This document shows, piece after piece, positions 53,872 through 62,437 of a stretch of DNA of 64,000 nt. Below the pieces are notes generated by a model. The model was not told the origin of the DNA. It did no database searches and saw only the letters and a list, made by a program, of their open reading frames with translations. Location: assembly GCA_963739545.1 (NCBI GenBank), contig CAVUAT010000014.1, positions 992,001-1,056,000 of the forward strand, given 5' to 3'. A program made the position numbers and the translations under genes. Within the stretch, counting starts at the first letter, position 1. Every line of letters begins with the position of its first letter. Source of the stretch: CAVUAT01 sp963739545. GTDB taxonomy: Bacteria; Actinomycetota; Thermoleophilia; Solirubrobacterales; 70-9.

Positions 53872-54513
53872 CTACTTGCGCTTCGACTGCTTGGCCTGCT
53901 TGCCGAGCTCGCAGTTCTTGGCGAAGGGGTCCGCCCTGTCAGCGCGGATCAGGTCGCGGGAGCCGGGCCCGCAGCTGATCGCCGCGTCTGCCCCACCATC
54001 GAGCGTCTGCAGGGTGTCCGACCCACGGCCGCCCTTGTAGACGTCCGCGCCCATGCGGCCCCGCAGCGAGTCACGGCCGTTGTTGCCCTTGAGCCTGTCG
54101 GCCCCGCTGCCCCCGACCAGGATGTCCTGGCCCCTGCCTCCGATCAACGCGTTGATGGTGGCAACGGGGCCGATCGGCCCACCGGTCGCGATCTTGATCG
54201 TGTCGTCAGCGTCGCGGCCATTGATGACGATCGACCCGATGCCGGCCCCGGAGCAGGTCCCGACGCCATTCAGCACTTCGCAGAATCCCGGTCCCAGGGT
54301 GATTGCGGCGGCGCCTCCGTCCGTGAAGTTGTAGACCGGGAGACCGAGCACGAGGTCCGTGGTCACCAGGACTTCGTTGCGCTCGCCCTGGTCGGCGGTG
54401 AAGTAGATGGTCCCGTTGGAGGTCGAGAGCGTGGCAGCCTGGGCGCTCGGGGCCGCGAACAGTGCAGCTGCTACGGCGATCCCCAGTCCCAGGAGAATCC
54501 TCCTGGCTATCAA
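53872..54513 (-). CDS. Secreted RTX-like calcium-binding repeat protein
   Basis: 213 residues from TTG 54513, with AAGGAAG 7 nt upstream. Signal peptide (about 4-28). Residues 105-180 contain nonapeptide-type repeats GGRGQDILVGGSGADRLKGN, GRDSLRG, GADVYKGG, which bind calcium in hemolysin-type parallel beta-rolls. Two or three Cys may pair. Role outside the cell unknown. Confidence 0.8.
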   Translation of the reverse strand: MIARRILLGLGIAVAAALFAAPSAQAATLSTSNGTIYFTADQGERNEVLVTTDLVLGLPVYNFTDGGAAAITLGPGFCEVLNGVGTCSGAGIGSIVINGRDADDTIKIATGGPIGPVATINALIGGRGQDILVGGSGADRLKGNNGRDSLRGRMGADVYKGGRGSDTLQTLDGGADAAISCGPGSRDLIRADRADPFAKNCELGKQAKQSKRK

Positions 54514-54569
54514 GGTGGCTTCCTTTCCATGTCGCACCCCGGTATCCGTTCCGGCGGTTGCAAAAAGAA

Positions 54570-54583
54570 GGTACCGCGGTACC
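54570..54583. promoter_or_regulatory. Perfect 14-bp palindrome upstream of the RTX-like gene
   Basis: GGTACCGCGGTACC is fully self-complementary and lies 57-70 bases before the TTG start, the position of a promoter or operator. Confidence 0.4.
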
Positions 54584-54634
54584 GCGGGAAAGGGTGTCCG
54601 AAACAAAGCCGGGTAGGGCGCTGCAACCTAAATT

Positions 54635-55105
54635 TCAGTAACCGCCGCCTAGCTTGCGGTGGTCCCACGTCGCGGTGCGGTGGGGTACGAAGCGGATCGC
54701 GACGCGCTTGTCGGCCTGCGCTCGCATCGCGTCGGCCGCGTCGCCCTCGATCGAATCGATCCCCTCGGCGTAGCGGATCGTCAGGTCCTTCCCGAATTCG
54801 AAGATCGTCTCGGGGTCGCGCTGTATCTCGGCGTCGGCCTCGATCATCACGCCGCGGAGCTCGGTGTACTCCTCGCCGGTCTCGACCAGCAGGGTCGCGC
54901 GCGAGTCGCGCTCGAGGTTCCGGACCTTCTGGGACTTGGCGTAGGTCCAGATCCAGATCTCGCCGTCGCGGACCGTGAACCACATCGGCATCGAGTGCGG
55001 CCAGCCGCGCGGGCCGAACGAGCTGACGATCACCACGCGCTCGTCGTCGAGCAGCTGCGCCAGCTCGGAGTCGGTCAGCTTGATCTTGTCGCGTTTCGAC
55101 GCCAT
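54635..55105 (-). CDS. PPOX-class, probably F420-dependent, split-barrel protein
   Basis: 156 residues. VVIVSSFGPRGWPHSMPMWFTVRDGEIWIWT and RATLLVETGEEYTELRGVMIE resemble Rv1155-type F420/FMN-binding pyridoxamine oxidase-like proteins. Probably a reductase; substrate unknown. Starts on the stop codon of the acylase gene (TGATG), so it is coupled. Confidence 0.86.
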   Translation of the reverse strand: MASKRDKIKLTDSELAQLLDDERVVIVSSFGPRGWPHSMPMWFTVRDGEIWIWTYAKSQKVRNLERDSRATLLVETGEEYTELRGVMIEADAEIQRDPETIFEFGKDLTIRYAEGIDSIEGDAADAMRAQADKRVAIRFVPHRTATWDHRKLGGGY

Positions 55106-57498
55106 CAGGCCGGCTCCAACTTCAGTGTCTCCCATGGGCCCTCGCCGGCCATCGGCTGCATCTGGCCCGCCATCCAGCGAGGCTGCAGGTCGTCGTAGTG
55201 AGGGCTTCGGGCATGCCCCGACTGGCCGGTGAACGCCTGCCACATCGAGCGCGCGGGATCGACCGGGTCGGCGACCATGCGCCAGCTCGGCGCCCAGATC
55301 GCGTGGTAGGGGTCGTTCGGGTCGTAGGCGATCTGGGCGACCGTCTCCTGCGCGCCCCCGGGGTGCAGCGTGCGGTTGAACACCCGGCCGAAGGCGGGGT
55401 TCGCGGCGCCGAGGGCGTGGGGGAAGCGCAGCTCGTGCACGTGCCCCCAGCGCCAGCCCTCGGGATCGGGGCCAAAGCGGCGCTCGAGCTCGTCGAGCGC
55501 CCCCCGGAGAGCCTCGCTCACGAGGTTCGCCCAGGGCCGGCCGATCAACTCCTCGTCGCCTTCGGCCCACAGCGACAGCAGGTGGGAGTGCCAGCGCCAG
55601 GGCGAGGTCACATGGGTGGTGAAGCTGCTGTCGGAGCGGTCGAGCCAGCGCTCGGCCAGGTCGCGGTCGCCGATCGCCGCGCGCGCGAAGTCCTGTGCGA
55701 GCCGCAGCAGGAAGGCTTGGTAGATGGTGCCCGCGATCGTCTCGGGCCCGAGCTCGCGGTCCCAGCTCTTCAGCCGCTCGATCGCGGCGACCTCCCGCTG
55801 GCCGCCCGGCGCCTCGAGTCGGGCCAGACGGTGGACCACCTCGTCGCCGGGGATCGAGAAGAGGTCGGTCTGCATGCGGCGGAAGCTGTCGAGGTCATGC
55901 TCGGGCGTGGCGGCGATCAGCTGCTCGACGCGCTTCGCGCGGAAGCCGTCGAGGTAGTCGCTCGAGATGTGGTGCGGGTAGTCGTCGGGCGCGATCCGGT
56001 TGTTGGCGGTGACCAGGAAGCCCGTCTCCGGGTCGACCAACTCGGGCATCTCGTCGTAGGGGACGGCCTCACCCCACTCGTACTCCGCGATCCACCCGGG
56101 CTTCGGCAGGTCGGGGCAGCCGCCGGGGCGCGTCGGGAGGCGTCCGACGGCCTTGTAGCCGATGCTTCCCTCGGCGTCAGCCCAAATCAGGTTCGAGACG
56201 GGCATCGTCAACCCCTCGAGCAGCTCGACCAGCTCGGCGCCGTCGCGCGGCTCGAGAATCTCGAGGTGGGCGCACCCGATGCCTGGGAAGTCGGTCGCGA
56301 ACCAGCGCAGCGCCAGCGGCTGCGAGTCGTCAGCGCCGAGCACGTCGTTGACGATCGGACCGTGGCGGGAGATTCGAACTTCGTGGTGCACCGGGTTGTC
56401 GCTTCCCTTGACGGGGATCTCTTCGTCGACCAGCTCGAGCTCGTGCCACTCGCCCTCGTACTCGTAGCGATCGCCCTCGATTCGCTCGATGAAGAGGTCC
56501 TGGACGTCGGCCATCACGTTGGTGAACGTCCACGCGACATCGTTGTTCTGTCCCATGGTGATCCCGGGGATGCCGGGCAGCGAGGCGCCGCGGCAGAACC
56601 GCTCGCCGACCTCGAGCGCGTTCTGGTGCCAGATCCCTGGCATCGCGGTTGGGAGGTGGGGGTCGCCGGCGATCAGGGGCCCGTCGGTGACCGAGCGCTC
56701 GGCGGTAACCGCCCAGTTGTTAGACCCGCCGGCGGCACCGGCCAGGCCGATCTGGCCACGAAGCTTTCCGATCTGCTCCGCAAGACCGGCGCCGTCGCCC
56801 TCGAATCCCTCGCCGGGCCGAAGCACGACCGGGTTGCCCGTCGGGTATGCGGGGTCGATCTTCGCCGCCCGCTCGGGGCCGAGCTCGCGCACGAGGTCCG
56901 CGCGCAGCAGCTCGCGCTCCCAGTTGGTCGAGAGCCCGAACGAGAGCAGCTTCGCGCCCGCGAGCAGGTCGGCGGGGCGCCAGGGCTCGAAGTCGAGCCG
57001 GAGCATCTGGAACTCGGCCGGGAGCGGGGCGGAGGTCGCCGCGACGGCTTCGTTGAAGCCGGCGCAGTAGGCGTCGAGCTGCGAGCGCACGTCCGGGTCG
57101 AGCCCGGCCTCTTCTCGCAGCGCGAGGCGGCGCAGGCCGAGCGTCCTCATCAGCTTGTCGATCCCGAGGCCCTCGGGGCCCACCATCTCGGCGATTCGCC
57201 CCGAGCACACCCGCCTGGTCAGATCGCACTGCCAGAGCCGATCCTGGGCGTGGACGAACCCCTGGCCGAACCACAGGTCGTGGGTGCTCTTCGCTCGGAC
57301 GCGCGGCATCCCCCAGCGATCGCGAGCAATCTCGACGCTCGACTCGACCCCGCGCACCCGTTGTGTACCGGCGGCCTTCGGCTGGGAACGCTTGAAGAGC
57401 TGCCACCAGAGCCCGGCCGCGCTCGAGCCGGCGAGGGCCCCGCCGAGCCCGATTCCCACCAGGCCTGCACCCAGCACGCGCCTGGGGTCGATCATCAT
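55105..57498 (-). CDS. Penicillin acylase family protein (Ntn hydrolase)
   Basis: 797 residues; self-processing amidase. The N-terminus has a hydrophobic export/anchor segment (GAGLVGIGLGGALAGSSAAGLW). The processing site and nucleophile Ser are in AGG-SNNWAVT near 262, creating alpha and beta chains; GQNNDVAWTFTN follows. Substrates in the family range from beta-lactams to acyl-homoserine lactones and acyl peptides; not predictable here. ATG 57498 preceded by AAAGG. Confidence 0.92.
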   Translation of the reverse strand: MMIDPRRVLGAGLVGIGLGGALAGSSAAGLWWQLFKRSQPKAAGTQRVRGVESSVEIARDRWGMPRVRAKSTHDLWFGQGFVHAQDRLWQCDLTRRVCSGRIAEMVGPEGLGIDKLMRTLGLRRLALREEAGLDPDVRSQLDAYCAGFNEAVAATSAPLPAEFQMLRLDFEPWRPADLLAGAKLLSFGLSTNWERELLRADLVRELGPERAAKIDPAYPTGNPVVLRPGEGFEGDGAGLAEQIGKLRGQIGLAGAAGGSNNWAVTAERSVTDGPLIAGDPHLPTAMPGIWHQNALEVGERFCRGASLPGIPGITMGQNNDVAWTFTNVMADVQDLFIERIEGDRYEYEGEWHELELVDEEIPVKGSDNPVHHEVRISRHGPIVNDVLGADDSQPLALRWFATDFPGIGCAHLEILEPRDGAELVELLEGLTMPVSNLIWADAEGSIGYKAVGRLPTRPGGCPDLPKPGWIAEYEWGEAVPYDEMPELVDPETGFLVTANNRIAPDDYPHHISSDYLDGFRAKRVEQLIAATPEHDLDSFRRMQTDLFSIPGDEVVHRLARLEAPGGQREVAAIERLKSWDRELGPETIAGTIYQAFLLRLAQDFARAAIGDRDLAERWLDRSDSSFTTHVTSPWRWHSHLLSLWAEGDEELIGRPWANLVSEALRGALDELERRFGPDPEGWRWGHVHELRFPHALGAANPAFGRVFNRTLHPGGAQETVAQIAYDPNDPYHAIWAPSWRMVADPVDPARSMWQAFTGQSGHARSPHYDDLQPRWMAGQMQPMAGEGPWETLKLEPA

Positions 57499-57514
57499 CG
57501 ACCTTTCATATCAG

Positions 57515-57537
57515 CCCCGCCCGGCCTCCGGGCGGGG
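57515..57537 (-). terminator. GC hairpin between the MBL and acylase genes
   Basis: CCCCGCCCGG and CCGGGCGGGG (10-bp stem, 3-base loop) follow the MBL gene. No T-run, so termination may be partial. Confidence 0.45.
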
Positions 57538-57591
57538 GCCGCCGGCCACCAAAAACGATCTCGGACGGCCGTCAGCGTCCTTGGCCGGCGC

Positions 57592-58338
57592 TCACTCCGA
57601 CAACCCCCGTGGCAGGCGGCCCTCGTCGGCCAGCTTCTCCACGTGGGCCTGCATCGCGTACGCCGCCATCGGCCGAAGCTCAGTGGGTACGTCGTCCCAG
57701 ACCTGCTCGAGCAGGCGCAGCCGCGAGCGCTCGCCGGCATCGAGCGCCTCGACCAACCGCAGTTCACGAGATTCCCGGTGCTCGATGTACTCGGCGATCT
57801 TCGCCGCCGGGTCATCGATCACGGGCCCGTGGCCGGGGTAGATCACCTCCAGGTCGAGCGCGGCGAGCTTTCGCAGGGAGTCGAGGTAATCGCTCATCGA
57901 TCCCCCCTGTTCGCGCGGCGGGACGATCGTCGAGCCCGCCCCGAGGATCAGGTCGCCTGCGAAACAGGTCTCCCCTGTCGCATCGGGGGCGGCCGGATGG
58001 CCCGGGGCCAGCAAGAAGCAGAGATGGTCGGCTGCGTGGCCCGGCGTGGCGAGTGCCGTGATGCCGTTGCTCGCCTCGCCGTCGGCGATCGGCGCCGGCG
58101 CGATGCCGAGCAGCTTGACGCCGTCGGAGTGGTCGCCGTGGGAGTGGGTGAGGAGCACCGCCCCGATCCCGCCCCGCTCGGCTCCGGCCGCGCGGATGGC
58201 CTCGATGTGCCCCTCGTTCTCGGGCCCCGGGTCGATCACGGTCGTGGGGTCGCGGCCGAGCACGTAGGTGTTGGTTCCGTCGAGCGTCATCGGCCCCGGG
58301 TTTGGGGCGACCAGGATCTCGAGGTCGACGTCGGTCAC
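57592..58338 (-). CDS. MBL-fold metallohydrolase (LACTB2-like)
   Basis: 248 residues. Metal motif THSHGDHSDG, further His in TPGHAADH and the Asp in FAGD, last His in YPGHGPVI. The C-terminal winged-helix-like region (about 185-248) is typical of LACTB2-type hydrolases/nucleases. 27 bases downstream of pafBC on the same strand. Substrate unknown. Confidence 0.9.
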   Translation of the reverse strand: MTDVDLEILVAPNPGPMTLDGTNTYVLGRDPTTVIDPGPENEGHIEAIRAAGAERGGIGAVLLTHSHGDHSDGVKLLGIAPAPIADGEASNGITALATPGHAADHLCFLLAPGHPAAPDATGETCFAGDLILGAGSTIVPPREQGGSMSDYLDSLRKLAALDLEVIYPGHGPVIDDPAAKIAEYIEHRESRELRLVEALDAGERSRLRLLEQVWDDVPTELRPMAAYAMQAHVEKLADEGRLPRGLSE

Positions 58339-58365
58339 CGCGGCTGACCGTACAGGCGGCGGGCG

Positions 58366-60462
58366 CTACGCGGCGCGGGCGAGGTTCGCCTGGGCGGCGA
58401 AGTCGGTCTCGAGCTCGGCGCTGACGGCCTCACGCGCCTCTTCGGGCTCGAGCACGACGAAGTCCCCGGCGCCCTTCAAGACCTCGCGCAGCAGCCAGTC
58501 GGGGCTCCCGTACGGGACCTCGATCACGACAGCGTCGTCCGCGAGCTCCTCGACCACTGTGTGCTCCTCGCGCGCCCAGCGGGCACGCTCGGGCGAGACC
58601 CAGATCTTGGCGACGTCGGCCGCGGGCACCTGGCCATCGCTGAGCCAGCCGCCCTCGATCGCCGCGATGTCCGCGAACTCGGGACGGGGCTCGAAGCCCT
58701 CCTTGGTTATCTCGGCGTGCTTGATGCGGTCGAGGCGGAAGTGGCGGATGTCGGAGCGCTTGCGGTCATACGAGGCGACGTACCAGCCTTCGGGGCCGTT
58801 GGCGAGGCGGTAGGGCTCGATCTCGCGCTTGGTGAACTCGTCCTCGTTCTCCTTGTAGTAGTCGATCGCGAGCACCCGCCGGGCCAGGATCGCGTCATTG
58901 ACGATGCGCGCGATGCCCGAGTCGTCGCCCCCTGAGGCCGCGATCTCGAGGCCCTCCTCGGAGGGGTCGTGCCCGAGCGCGCTGATGATCTTCTCCCGGG
59001 CGCTGATCAGCCCGCTCTGCGGCAGGTGGTCTCCGAAGAGGTCGATCGCCGCGACGAGCGCCTTCGCCTCGAGCGGGAGTAGGCGCGCCGGCCGCGCGAA
59101 GTTGTCGCCGTAGGGCTCGGAGTCGACCTCGATCTCGTCGCCCTGCAGCTCGGCGTAGAGGACGTAGGTGCCGCCGCCGAAGTTGACGACGTTCAGAAGC
59201 TCGATGTCGCCGCGCAGCTCCTCGGCTGAGAGGTGGAGCTTCTCAGTCACCTCGGCGACGGGCAGCTTCTCGCCGGCCTTGGCGGACTCGATCAGCATCC
59301 CCGCGAGCGTCACCAGGCGGGCGAAGCGCTCCGGGCGGATTGAGGACTCGGAACGGCCGGCGGAGGAACGGCCGGCGCGGGCGAGCTGCGGCGGGACCTT
59401 GCCGCCCGAGGGCGCGGTCTCGAACTCGCCGCGGTGGCGCTCGCGGAGCAGGTCGAGGCGTTCGGTCACCTCGTGGGCGAGCTCGGCCGGCTCGAGCACC
59501 GTCGCGTTCTGGCGCCAGTGCAGGACCCAGGCGACCAGCTGCCGCGGCGACGCGTAGGAGGTCTCGAAGACCACGCCCTTCCCGGTGGTGGCGTCGCCCT
59601 TCGAGGGCGTGCTCATCTCGCCGTAGATGCCGAAGTCGCGCTCGACCAGCCATGCGATCCGGTCGCGAACGAAGATCCGCGCGGTGCCCTGCTCGTCGCC
59701 GAGCTGCCACTCGGAGCGGCGGGCGTAGTCGCGGCGGTCGAATTCCTCGGGGGAGGTGAAGTCGTGCTCGGCCTTGGAGGCGTAGGAGACCTTGCCGCGG
59801 ATGCGCGAGAGGCGGAACACCCGGACGGCGCCGCGCTCGTGCGAGTGGCCGATCAAATAGAACTGGCCGCCGCGATAGACCAGGTGGTAGGGATCGACCT
59901 TCCGCTTCTGCTTGGCGTCGCGCTCGATCGTGTAGTACGTGAACTCGATCGTCTTGCGGCGCGAGATCGCGGTCTCGATCTTCGAGAGCCGCTGCGAGAC
60001 GTCGGCGCCGTCGGCCTTGGCCGTCATACGTACCTCGACCGACGTCTGGTCGGGCGCGGTCAGCGGGCTCGGGCGGCCCCACGAGACCTGCTGCAGCGCC
60101 AGGCGCAGCGGCTCGGCGTACGCGAACTCGCCGTCGAGCAGGTGGAGCGCGGTTTGCAGCGCAGCCAGTTCGTTGTCGCCGAATTCGATCGCGTCGAGGT
60201 AGAAGTTCTCGGGCGGCAGTGAGTAGAGCTCGGACTCGTAGCCCTGCAGGGACTCCCCGGGCTTCTCGACCTGGAGCGTGATCCCGAGGCTCTCGAGCTC
60301 GGCGCGGTCCGCGTAGAAGCGCCGCGCGAAGGCGTCGTCGTTCATGTCGCTGTATCCCTCCACCTCGCGCTTGATCTCCAGCGCGGAGACCGGCCTGCCT
60401 TGCGCCATCAGGAAGGAGATCAGCGAGAGCTGGCGGATCAGCTTCTCGGTGTCCTTGGCCAT
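58366..60462 (-). CDS. pafBC: Single-chain PafB-PafC-like WYL regulator
   Basis: 698 residues from ATG 60462: two tandem copies of HTH plus WYL domain, the first about 1-320 and the second about 360-690. Mycobacteria encode these as adjacent pafB and pafC, whose products activate most of the DNA-damage response independently of LexA. Here they are one chain. No pup-proteasome genes are visible. TATTGT lies 9 nt before the ATG. Confidence 0.9.
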   Translation of the reverse strand: MAKDTEKLIRQLSLISFLMAQGRPVSALEIKREVEGYSDMNDDAFARRFYADRAELESLGITLQVEKPGESLQGYESELYSLPPENFYLDAIEFGDNELAALQTALHLLDGEFAYAEPLRLALQQVSWGRPSPLTAPDQTSVEVRMTAKADGADVSQRLSKIETAISRRKTIEFTYYTIERDAKQKRKVDPYHLVYRGGQFYLIGHSHERGAVRVFRLSRIRGKVSYASKAEHDFTSPEEFDRRDYARRSEWQLGDEQGTARIFVRDRIAWLVERDFGIYGEMSTPSKGDATTGKGVVFETSYASPRQLVAWVLHWRQNATVLEPAELAHEVTERLDLLRERHRGEFETAPSGGKVPPQLARAGRSSAGRSESSIRPERFARLVTLAGMLIESAKAGEKLPVAEVTEKLHLSAEELRGDIELLNVVNFGGGTYVLYAELQGDEIEVDSEPYGDNFARPARLLPLEAKALVAAIDLFGDHLPQSGLISAREKIISALGHDPSEEGLEIAASGGDDSGIARIVNDAILARRVLAIDYYKENEDEFTKREIEPYRLANGPEGWYVASYDRKRSDIRHFRLDRIKHAEITKEGFEPRPEFADIAAIEGGWLSDGQVPAADVAKIWVSPERARWAREEHTVVEELADDAVVIEVPYGSPDWLLREVLKGAGDFVVLEPEEAREAVSAELETDFAAQANLARAA

Positions 60463-60585
60463 GCGGGTCTCACAATAGTCGCGCTCCCCGCACGGCCCTG
60501 ACGCTGGACGCATCGAAAAGCGCAATTTGCGTCACCCGACCCCGTGTGCGAGGTCGCGCGCGCTGTGAGCGGACGGGCTGGCGCC

Positions 60586-61602
60586 TTAGGCGGCGCGGGA
60601 ACCGAAAAACGCTGCGGCGTCGATGCCGCGGTCGAAGCGCGACCAGCTCTCGCCGTCGGCCAGCTCGCGCTCGAGGCGGTCGAAGCTGCCGAGCTTGCCG
60701 CCGAGGTTGTCCATGGTGTGGACCAGGGTCGCCTCGCGGGTGCACGGCACGACCGGCGAGCCGTGCTCGAGTGACCCGTGGTGGCTGAGGATGATGTGGA
60801 GCACGGCCTGCGCGAGGTCGGGGTCGAAGCCGTCGATTTCCTCGATCTGGCGGCGCACCTTGTAGTAGCCGAGGGGGATCTCTCCGAGTAGGCGGCCCTT
60901 GTCGGTGAGGTCGATCGCCATCGGGTCATCGTTGTATGCCTCGGTCTTGCCGATGTCGTGCAGCAGCGCGCCGGTGACCGCGACGTCGCGGTCGATGCCG
61001 GGGAAGAAGGCGGCGGCGGCGCTCACGGCCTGGGCGACCGAGAGGGTGTGCTCGAGCAGCCCGCCGACGTAGGCCTGGTGGTAGTACTTCGCCGCCGGAG
61101 CGGAGCGGAAACGCTCCCAGGCCGGCGTGCCGTCGCCGAAGAAGCGCTCCAGCAGAGCCCGCAGCGAATCGTTTTGGACCGTCGCAAGAAGCTGGCGCAG
61201 GTCCTCCTCGAGACGGTCGGGGGCGATCGTCGGCCCCTCGGCGAGATCCTCCGGCTCGTAGCTCCCCTCCGGGGCGCACTCGATCGCGTCGATCTTGATC
61301 TGCTTGCCGTAGCGGGGGTGGAGCGAGAAGCGGCCCGTGACCCGAACGGCGGCTCCGGGGGTCGCCAGGTCGAACAGGGTCTTGGCGTCGTTCCAGCAGA
61401 TCGCCGGCACCGTCCCCGTCTTGTCGGCGAGGACGATCTTCAGAAAGTCCTCGCCGTCGCGCTTCTGGCGCAGCTCGCGTTCGCGCACTGCGAACACGCA
61501 AACGAGGGCCTCGCCGTCGGCGAATTCGCGCAGGGTGCGCTTAGGGGCCGCGGCTCCCTCGCCGTTCGTACCCGTCGTGGTCTGGAAGAGCGTCTCGGTC
61601 AT
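60586..61602 (-). CDS. YhaM/Cbf1-like OB-HD 3'-5' exoribonuclease
   Basis: 338 residues. OB fold (about 25-110; LADKTGTVPAICWND) then HD domain: GGLLEHTLSVAQ, GALLHDIGKTEAY, ILSHHGSLEHG. Closer to classical YhaM in length and order than the 24897-25802 paralogue. First gene of the minus-strand run leading into pafBC. Confidence 0.9.
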   Translation of the reverse strand: MTETLFQTTTGTNGEGAAAPKRTLREFADGEALVCVFAVRERELRQKRDGEDFLKIVLADKTGTVPAICWNDAKTLFDLATPGAAVRVTGRFSLHPRYGKQIKIDAIECAPEGSYEPEDLAEGPTIAPDRLEEDLRQLLATVQNDSLRALLERFFGDGTPAWERFRSAPAAKYYHQAYVGGLLEHTLSVAQAVSAAAAFFPGIDRDVAVTGALLHDIGKTEAYNDDPMAIDLTDKGRLLGEIPLGYYKVRRQIEEIDGFDPDLAQAVLHIILSHHGSLEHGSPVVPCTREATLVHTMDNLGGKLGSFDRLERELADGESWSRFDRGIDAAAFFGSRAA

Positions 61603-61710
61603 CGGAAGGTGACCGAAGGTAGAGGCGCCAGCGGACAGGAATCTCCGGCGCGTAGGGGGTTCGGGCGACTAGGGTTCATCGCGAATGGAGTCGTCGGCCA
61701 ACCCACATTC

Positions 61711-62424
61711 ATGACGGAGCCCGGCAAGGTCGAGGGCGTCGCGCTCGTCACGGGCGGCACCGGCGGCCTCGGTCGCGCGGTGCTCACCGAGCTCCTCGAC
61801 GGCGGAGCGCAGGTCGTCACCACGTGGCTCGCCGAGCGCGAGCGAGACGCCGTCGAGGCCGAACTGGGGGATCGCGAGGACCTGCACTTGGTCGAGGCGA
61901 ACCTGCTCGAGGGAGGGACGGAGACGGCAGTCGCGGCCGCCGCGGAGCTCGGTGAGCTGCGCTCGCTCGTCAATCTCGTCGGAGGCTTCGCCGCGGGCGA
62001 GCGAATCCACGAGTCCGACCCGGTGCAGATGGAGAAGATGCTGGCGCTCAACCTCGACACGGCTCTGAACGCCTCGCGCGCCGCCCTGCCGAAGATGATC
62101 GACGCCGGCGGCGGCGCGATCGTCTGCGTCGGCACGAAGGTCGCCTTCGAGCCCTTCAGCGGTGGAGCCGCCTACGCGATCTCGAAGTCGGCCACCCTGG
62201 CGCTCGTTCGCTCGCTCGACGTCGAGTACCGCGACGACGGTGTTCGCGCCAACGCGATCGTCCCGAACGTGATCGACACGCCCGCGAATCGGGAATCAAT
62301 GCCGGACGCAGACTTCGACGCCTGGGTCACCCCCGCGCAGATCGCACGCGTGATCCGCTTCCTCTGCTCAGCCGACTCGGCCCCGGTTTCGGGCGCCTCG
62401 ATCCCTGTCTACGGGCGCTCCTGA
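61711..62424 (+). CDS. SDR-family oxidoreductase
   Basis: 237 residues. ALVTGGTGGLGRAVLTEL (cofactor), LVNLVGGF, catalytic Tyr/Lys in AYAISKSATL. Residues up to PVSGASIPVYGR complete the fold. ATG 61711 lies about 30 nt after TAGGGT and has no strong Shine-Dalgarno sequence. Substrate unknown. Confidence 0.9.
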   Translation: MTEPGKVEGVALVTGGTGGLGRAVLTELLDGGAQVVTTWLAERERDAVEAELGDREDLHLVEANLLEGGTETAVAAAAELGELRSLVNLVGGFAAGERIHESDPVQMEKMLALNLDTALNASRAALPKMIDAGGGAIVCVGTKVAFEPFSGGAAYAISKSATLALVRSLDVEYRDDGVRANAIVPNVIDTPANRESMPDADFDAWVTPAQIARVIRFLCSADSAPVSGASIPVYGRS

Positions 62425-62437
62425 GCCGAAGGGGAGC

